Origin: Lachnoclostridium phytofermentans
Lineage (GTDB): Bacteria > Bacillota > Clostridia > Lachnospirales > Lachnospiraceae
DNA length: 64,000 bases
Reading direction: 5' to 3'
Assembly (NCBI RefSeq): GCF_000733755.1
Contig: NZ_JPOF01000001.1
Location: 414,001-478,000 of the forward strand
The translations under genes and the position numbers were made by a program. Under the pieces are notes generated by a model, which saw only the letters and a program-made list of their open reading frames with translations, had not been told where the DNA came from and ran no database searches. Shown here piece by piece: positions 60,550 through 64,000 of this stretch (position 1 is its first letter; every line of letters starts with the position of its first letter).

Positions 60550-62022
60550 ATGAGCAATATTCCTTATGATTTAGTGTTTCAATATTGTACAGAGGGAATT
60601 TTTATTTTTAATCAAATAGGCCAGATTATTTATGCCAATGATGCTGCCAAGCAAGAAACTGGTTATTTGGATGAGTTAGAAAATACGAATATAATAGACA
60701 TATTTCCAAAAGCGTTAAGAGTACATAATAATAACGTATTTATAAATCGTTTTGAAGTAGAAGACGTGAAAGAGACACAGGAATATTCGATCATTGAAAC
60801 GTTTGCTTATCGAAAAAACCAGACCTGTTATCCAGTGCGTATGAAATTAATTTTTAGCAATAAATCAGAAGAGAATGCGGTTGTTTGCTTCATTCAGAAT
60901 ATGACAGAGTTAAATGCTGTGATAAAGAGAGAAAAGAATGCCAAGGAAGAATTAAAGGAAGCAACTGGTGTCAAAAATGAATTTTTGGCTAATATCACAC
61001 ATGAATTAAGAACGCCAGTAAACGGTATGAAAGGGTTAGCAGATGTTTTACTAGATTCGGAGTTAACACAAAGACAGAGAGAAAGTGTAAATATTATCAG
61101 ACGTTGCTGTGATAATATGACAAATATAATTAATGGAATCTTAGATTTCTCAAAAATTGCTGCTGGCAAGATGCAGCTTGAAAATAAAATAATTGATATT
61201 TCAGATTTTCTTAAAAATACACTATCTTATCATTTACCAAAGTTAAATGAGAAAGGGTTAAAGCTTCAAGTAAATATTGGGGATAACGTACCTAAAAAAA
61301 TACTAGGTGACGAACTTCGGTTAGAACAAGTACTTAGTAATTTGATTTCCAATGCAATTAAATTTACCTCTGTGGGACAAATTGTGATTGAAGTAATCAA
61401 TACATATCAAAATGAAGAGGAAGTAGAACTGTTTTTTATGGTGATCGATAGCGGGATTGGAATTTCGAAGGAAGATACAGATAAGCTTTTTCAAAGTTTT
61501 TCTCAAGTGGATAGTTCTATTACTAGAAAATATGGCGGAACAGGACTTGGTCTTGCAATCAGTAAAAGCTTAGTAGAATTAATGGGTGGTACGATTCATG
61601 TAAGTAGTGAGTTGGGAAGAGGAAGTACCTTTTCTTTTTCTATTCGATTTAAGGTCGTGAAAGAAGATTACGGAATGGATGCAGAACCTAAACTGGAAGG
61701 TAATCGTGAATTCACTATGGAAAATACTACGTGGAATGTAGTATCTGGTGATAGGCAGAGTGTGACAACATCAAGGGTGCCAGTACCATATGTACTTGAT
61801 AAAGAGGCAATTGCAGAATATTTAGAAAAGCTAATTATTTGTGTGGAGTTAGAAACTTGGGAAAAGGCGGAGAATTTTGCTAGTATAATAAAAAAAATGA
61901 TACCGGAGTCTGAGAAGGAAGGAAGAAGGAGCGCCTTTCGTTTAGAGTTGGCAGTAAGAAAAGAAGACTATGAGAGAACACAGAAACAGATGCAAGAATT
62001 GCAGGATTACTTACAGTCGTAA
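60550..62022 (+). CDS. PAS-domain sensor histidine kinase
   Basis: The 490-residue cytoplasmic kinase has no membrane helix. It begins with a PAS domain (about 5-130; YCTEGIFIFNQIGQIIYAND). HisKA follows with the phospho-His in FLANITHELRTPVNG, and HATPase with the N-box EQVLSNLISNAIKFT, G1 DSGIGISKED and G2 GGTGLGLAISKSLVE. The C-terminal 90 residues (LDKEAIAEYLEKLIICVELE...) are helical and recall an Hpt-like bundle without the phospho-His. No receiver domain is fused. The ATG at 60550 is chosen from AAGGGGGG eight bases upstream. The next gene encodes its likely response regulator 39 bp or less downstream. Confidence 0.88.
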   Translation: MSNIPYDLVFQYCTEGIFIFNQIGQIIYANDAAKQETGYLDELENTNIIDIFPKALRVHNNNVFINRFEVEDVKETQEYSIIETFAYRKNQTCYPVRMKLIFSNKSEENAVVCFIQNMTELNAVIKREKNAKEELKEATGVKNEFLANITHELRTPVNGMKGLADVLLDSELTQRQRESVNIIRRCCDNMTNIINGILDFSKIAAGKMQLENKIIDISDFLKNTLSYHLPKLNEKGLKLQVNIGDNVPKKILGDELRLEQVLSNLISNAIKFTSVGQIVIEVINTYQNEEEVELFFMVIDSGIGISKEDTDKLFQSFSQVDSSITRKYGGTGLGLAISKSLVELMGGTIHVSSELGRGSTFSFSIRFKVVKEDYGMDAEPKLEGNREFTMENTTWNVVSGDRQSVTTSRVPVPYVLDKEAIAEYLEKLIICVELETWEKAENFASIIKKMIPESEKEGRRSAFRLELAVRKEDYERTQKQMQELQDYLQS

Positions 62023-62061
62023 CATCGGGTGGCGAAGGAAAGAATACATGAGGTGATTGGT

Positions 62062-63138
62062 TTGGTATTAACAGAGAAGATAGAACAGGAAGTAAACATT
62101 CTTATAGTGGATGATGTGATTGCAAATCTTGTTGTGTTGACAGAAATGATACGAAAGTCTGGTTATGTGGCACGTCCGGTTACCAGTGTAAAACAAGCAA
62201 TACAGGCAATGGAGGTAACACTCCCACAACTGATTTTGTTAGATATCTCTATGCCGGATATGGATGGTTTTGAGTGGTGTGAGAGATTGAAAAAAGATGC
62301 AACAACAAGAGATATCCCAATTATTTTTATTTCAGCGCTAAATTCTACCGAGGACAAAATACGAGGGTTTAAACTTGGTGCAGTTGATTTTATTAGTAAG
62401 CCATTTGAACATGAGGAAGTGTCTCTTAGGATTAGTACTCATCTTAAAATACATCGAATGCAACAAGAGCTTGAAATGTATAACCAAAAGCTTCAAAAGT
62501 TAGTGAAAGAACAGATGGAAAAGATAGCAACAGAGGAGAGAAATCTGATCTATGCGATGGCTAGGATGTGCGAAGCAAGAGATAAAGGAAGAGCAAATCA
62601 TATTGAAAATATAGGTAAGAATAGTAGACTTCTTGCTATGAGCTTGCAATTTTCAGGGTTGTTTGAAGATGAGATTTCACAAGATTATATTGATACAATC
62701 GAACTAGCTGCTGCACTTCACGATATTGGTAAAATATTTATACCTGATAATATTTTGCAAAAAAGAGGGAAACTTACTATAGAAGAAGAAAAAGTGCTGG
62801 AATCACATGCAGAACTTGGTGCAAAGAATCTAAGTGAAGCTTATGCTCAAAGTGAATATAATGATTTTTTAAAGATGGCAATCGACATTGCTAAGTTTCA
62901 TCATGAGAAGTTTGATGGTACAGGATATCCAATGGGGTTAAGAGAAACGGAGATACCACTATCAGCCCGCATTGTAGCTGTTGTAAATATGTATGATAAT
63001 TTGTTAAAATGTTATGAAAAGGAAGGAGACGGTGCACACGAAGAAGCACTACGACGTATGAAGCTTGAAGCAAATCGTAGCCTTGACCCGGAGATTTTAG
63101 AAGTATTTTTAAAAGTACAAAGGCAACTAAAAAGATAA
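62062..63138 (+). CDS. HD-GYP response regulator (c-di-GMP phosphodiesterase)
   Basis: The product has a receiver domain (NILIVDDVIANLVVLTEMIR, phosphorylated Asp in ILLDISMPDMDGF, Lys in FISKPFEH). A coiled linker follows (MQQELEMYNQKLQKLVKEQM), then an HD-GYP domain with ALHDIGKIFIPD, EEEKVLESHAELGA and FHHEKFDGTGYPMGL. HD-GYP enzymes hydrolyse cyclic di-GMP, and all metal-binding motifs look intact. GAGGTG at 62050-62055 sits six bases before TTG 62062 (358 residues). A GTG at 62029 would extend it but has a weak site. It is probably cotranscribed with the PAS kinase. Confidence 0.87.
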   Translation: MVLTEKIEQEVNILIVDDVIANLVVLTEMIRKSGYVARPVTSVKQAIQAMEVTLPQLILLDISMPDMDGFEWCERLKKDATTRDIPIIFISALNSTEDKIRGFKLGAVDFISKPFEHEEVSLRISTHLKIHRMQQELEMYNQKLQKLVKEQMEKIATEERNLIYAMARMCEARDKGRANHIENIGKNSRLLAMSLQFSGLFEDEISQDYIDTIELAAALHDIGKIFIPDNILQKRGKLTIEEEKVLESHAELGAKNLSEAYAQSEYNDFLKMAIDIAKFHHEKFDGTGYPMGLRETEIPLSARIVAVVNMYDNLLKCYEKEGDGAHEEALRRMKLEANRSLDPEILEVFLKVQRQLKR

Positions 63139-63166
63139 ACGAAAACCCAAGATTCCAGGCTAATAG

Positions 63167-63198
63167 TCCGAAGGAACGACAGATAGATCTCGGACTTA
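63167..63198 (+). other. weak hairpin before the glycoside hydrolase gene
   Basis: AGTCCGA pairs with TCGGACT around a 17-nt loop. No T tract follows, so terminator function is doubtful. Confidence 0.35.
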
Positions 63199-63225
63199 CT
63201 ATAAGATTAGGAAGAGGAATAAGGA

Positions 63226-64000
63226 ATGAGAAAGAAAGATCATTATCTTAATTTTGATGCAAAACGTAGGAAACGAAAATTTACTTCGAAAAGAGGAATG
63301 AAAGGCTTCCTGGGAAGAGGGATAAATGCACTTCTTATTTTAGTAATTGCGTTAGGACTTGGTACTTGTGTGTTTTTTTATGCAAAAGCAAAAATGGAGG
63401 ATACGGATAAAAAGAATTTTGCTGATAATGAACTGATTAAACGAAAGTTAGAGGAGTTATCGGATCGAACCTCATCGGGACCATATGGGATGTGGATTAC
63501 GAATCCAGTACAAGAAGAGATTATAGAACCTGTAGAAGACCAAGAAGTCTGGATGGCGAACTTTACAGATAATCGAAAAGCTGTAAAAGCAAAGGGAATA
63601 TATATTACTGCGTCGAAAGCGAATAGTAGTATTGATGATTTGTTAAAGTTAGTAGATGATACGGAACTTAATGCAATGGTAATTGATATCAAAGATGATG
63701 ATGGGAGAATCACGTATCAGATGGATTATCAACCTGCTATTGATATCAATGCAACTAGGGGCTATATTAGTGATATTGAAGGGTTAATAAAGAAGTTAAA
63801 AGAACACGATGTTTATCTAATTGCCCGAGTTGTAGCATTTAAGGACCCTGTACTTGCAGAAAAAAGACCTGAACTTGCGCTTAAGTATAAAGATGGTTCT
63901 ACCTTTCGTGATAAAGATAAATTAGCGTGGGTAAACCCATTTAAAAAAGAAGTGTGGGACTACTTGGTAGGAGTAGCTTCAAAATGCGCTGAAATTGGTT
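63226..64000 (+). CDS. putative glycoside hydrolase (DUF4015-like), partial
   Basis: The frame starts at ATG 63226 after AAGGA and stays open to the window end, giving 258 codons. A basic N-terminus (RKKDHYLNFDAKRRKRKFTS) and one membrane helix (about 35-55, LLILVIALGLGTCVFFY) come first. A TIM-barrel-like start follows (AKGIYITASKANSSIDDLLK, MVIDIKDDDGRITYQ, YLIARVVAFKDPVLAEKRPE, KLAWVNPFKKEVWDYLVGVA). These are the signatures of the DUF4015 putative glycosidases, anchored outside the membrane. The 3' end is missing from the window. Confidence 0.82.
   Translation, partial: MRKKDHYLNFDAKRRKRKFTSKRGMKGFLGRGINALLILVIALGLGTCVFFYAKAKMEDTDKKNFADNELIKRKLEELSDRTSSGPYGMWITNPVQEEIIEPVEDQEVWMANFTDNRKAVKAKGIYITASKANSSIDDLLKLVDDTELNAMVIDIKDDDGRITYQMDYQPAIDINATRGYISDIEGLIKKLKEHDVYLIARVVAFKDPVLAEKRPELALKYKDGSTFRDKDKLAWVNPFKKEVWDYLVGVASKCAEIG

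Overview
The window looks like a chromosomal segment of a low-GC, spore-forming Clostridia, most likely Lachnospiraceae and close to Lachnoclostridium (Clostridium) phytofermentans. This rests on the spoIIA-spoVA cluster, a spore photoproduct lyase, a T-box valS leader, an L20-type infC leader, DUF5716/DUF5717-like and DUF4250 proteins typical of Lachnospiraceae, and AT-rich intergenic DNA. The species assignment is inference. I see no tRNA, rRNA, CRISPR array or prophage.

Layout. 0.3-4 kb: heterodimeric ABC exporter. 4-9.7 kb: accessory stretch with a minisatellite, a GNAT protein, a frameshifted HTH gene, a CAP-domain lipoprotein, a decayed short-chain dehydrogenase, an MBL hydrolase and a VTT/DedA membrane protein. 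9.7-11.3 kb: infC-rpmI-rplT with a consensus promoter, an attenuator leader and an AUU start for IF-3. 11.5-18 kb: envelope genes (zinc-ribbon polytopic protein, LppM-like lipoprotein, LiaF-like and DUF4097/LiaG-like pair). 18.2-20.5 kb: MalY/PatB lyase and a PepSY-like lipoprotein. 20.6-21.3 kb: an IS200-type element with a frameshifted transposase.

21.4-28.4 kb is the most interesting block: a tight four-gene operon under a strong sigma-A-like promoter. It encodes a ~1,185-residue protein with two Ig-like domains and a long helical solenoid (DUF5717-like), a degenerate Hsp70/actin-fold protein (DUF5716-like), a TPR-like protein and a coiled-coil membrane protein. The set looks like a membrane-linked chaperone or scaffold complex of unknown function.

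28.6-37.7 kb: small metabolic and stress units (TetR plus SDR, peroxiredoxin, AraC plus ThuA-like and Gfo/Idh/MocA genes, SplB, an MBL protein, a VOC protein). 37.7-40.9 kb: T-box leader and valS. 41.3-44.7 kb: FapA-like DUF342 protein, a 45-residue ORF and a zinc-ribbon/TPR membrane protein. 44.8-48.8 kb: spoIIAA-spoIIAB-sigF, then a small membrane protein overlapping spoVAC, then spoVAD and spoVAE; this set controls forespore sigma-F and dipicolinate uptake. 49-54.8 kb: two tandem paralogous class A penicillin-binding proteins, each with its own promoter. 55-60.4 kb: YigZ, VanZ-like, DUF4250, RarA, small proteins, a SEC-C protein and an XRE regulator. 60.5-64 kb: a PAS histidine kinase coupled to an HD-GYP response regulator, then the start of a putative glycoside hydrolase that runs off the end.

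Nearly all strong genes have GGAGG-type ribosome binding sites, and several starts were moved inward to match them. Promoters are called by eye from -35/-10 boxes with 16-17 bp spacing. Functional names come from motif recognition without database searches.
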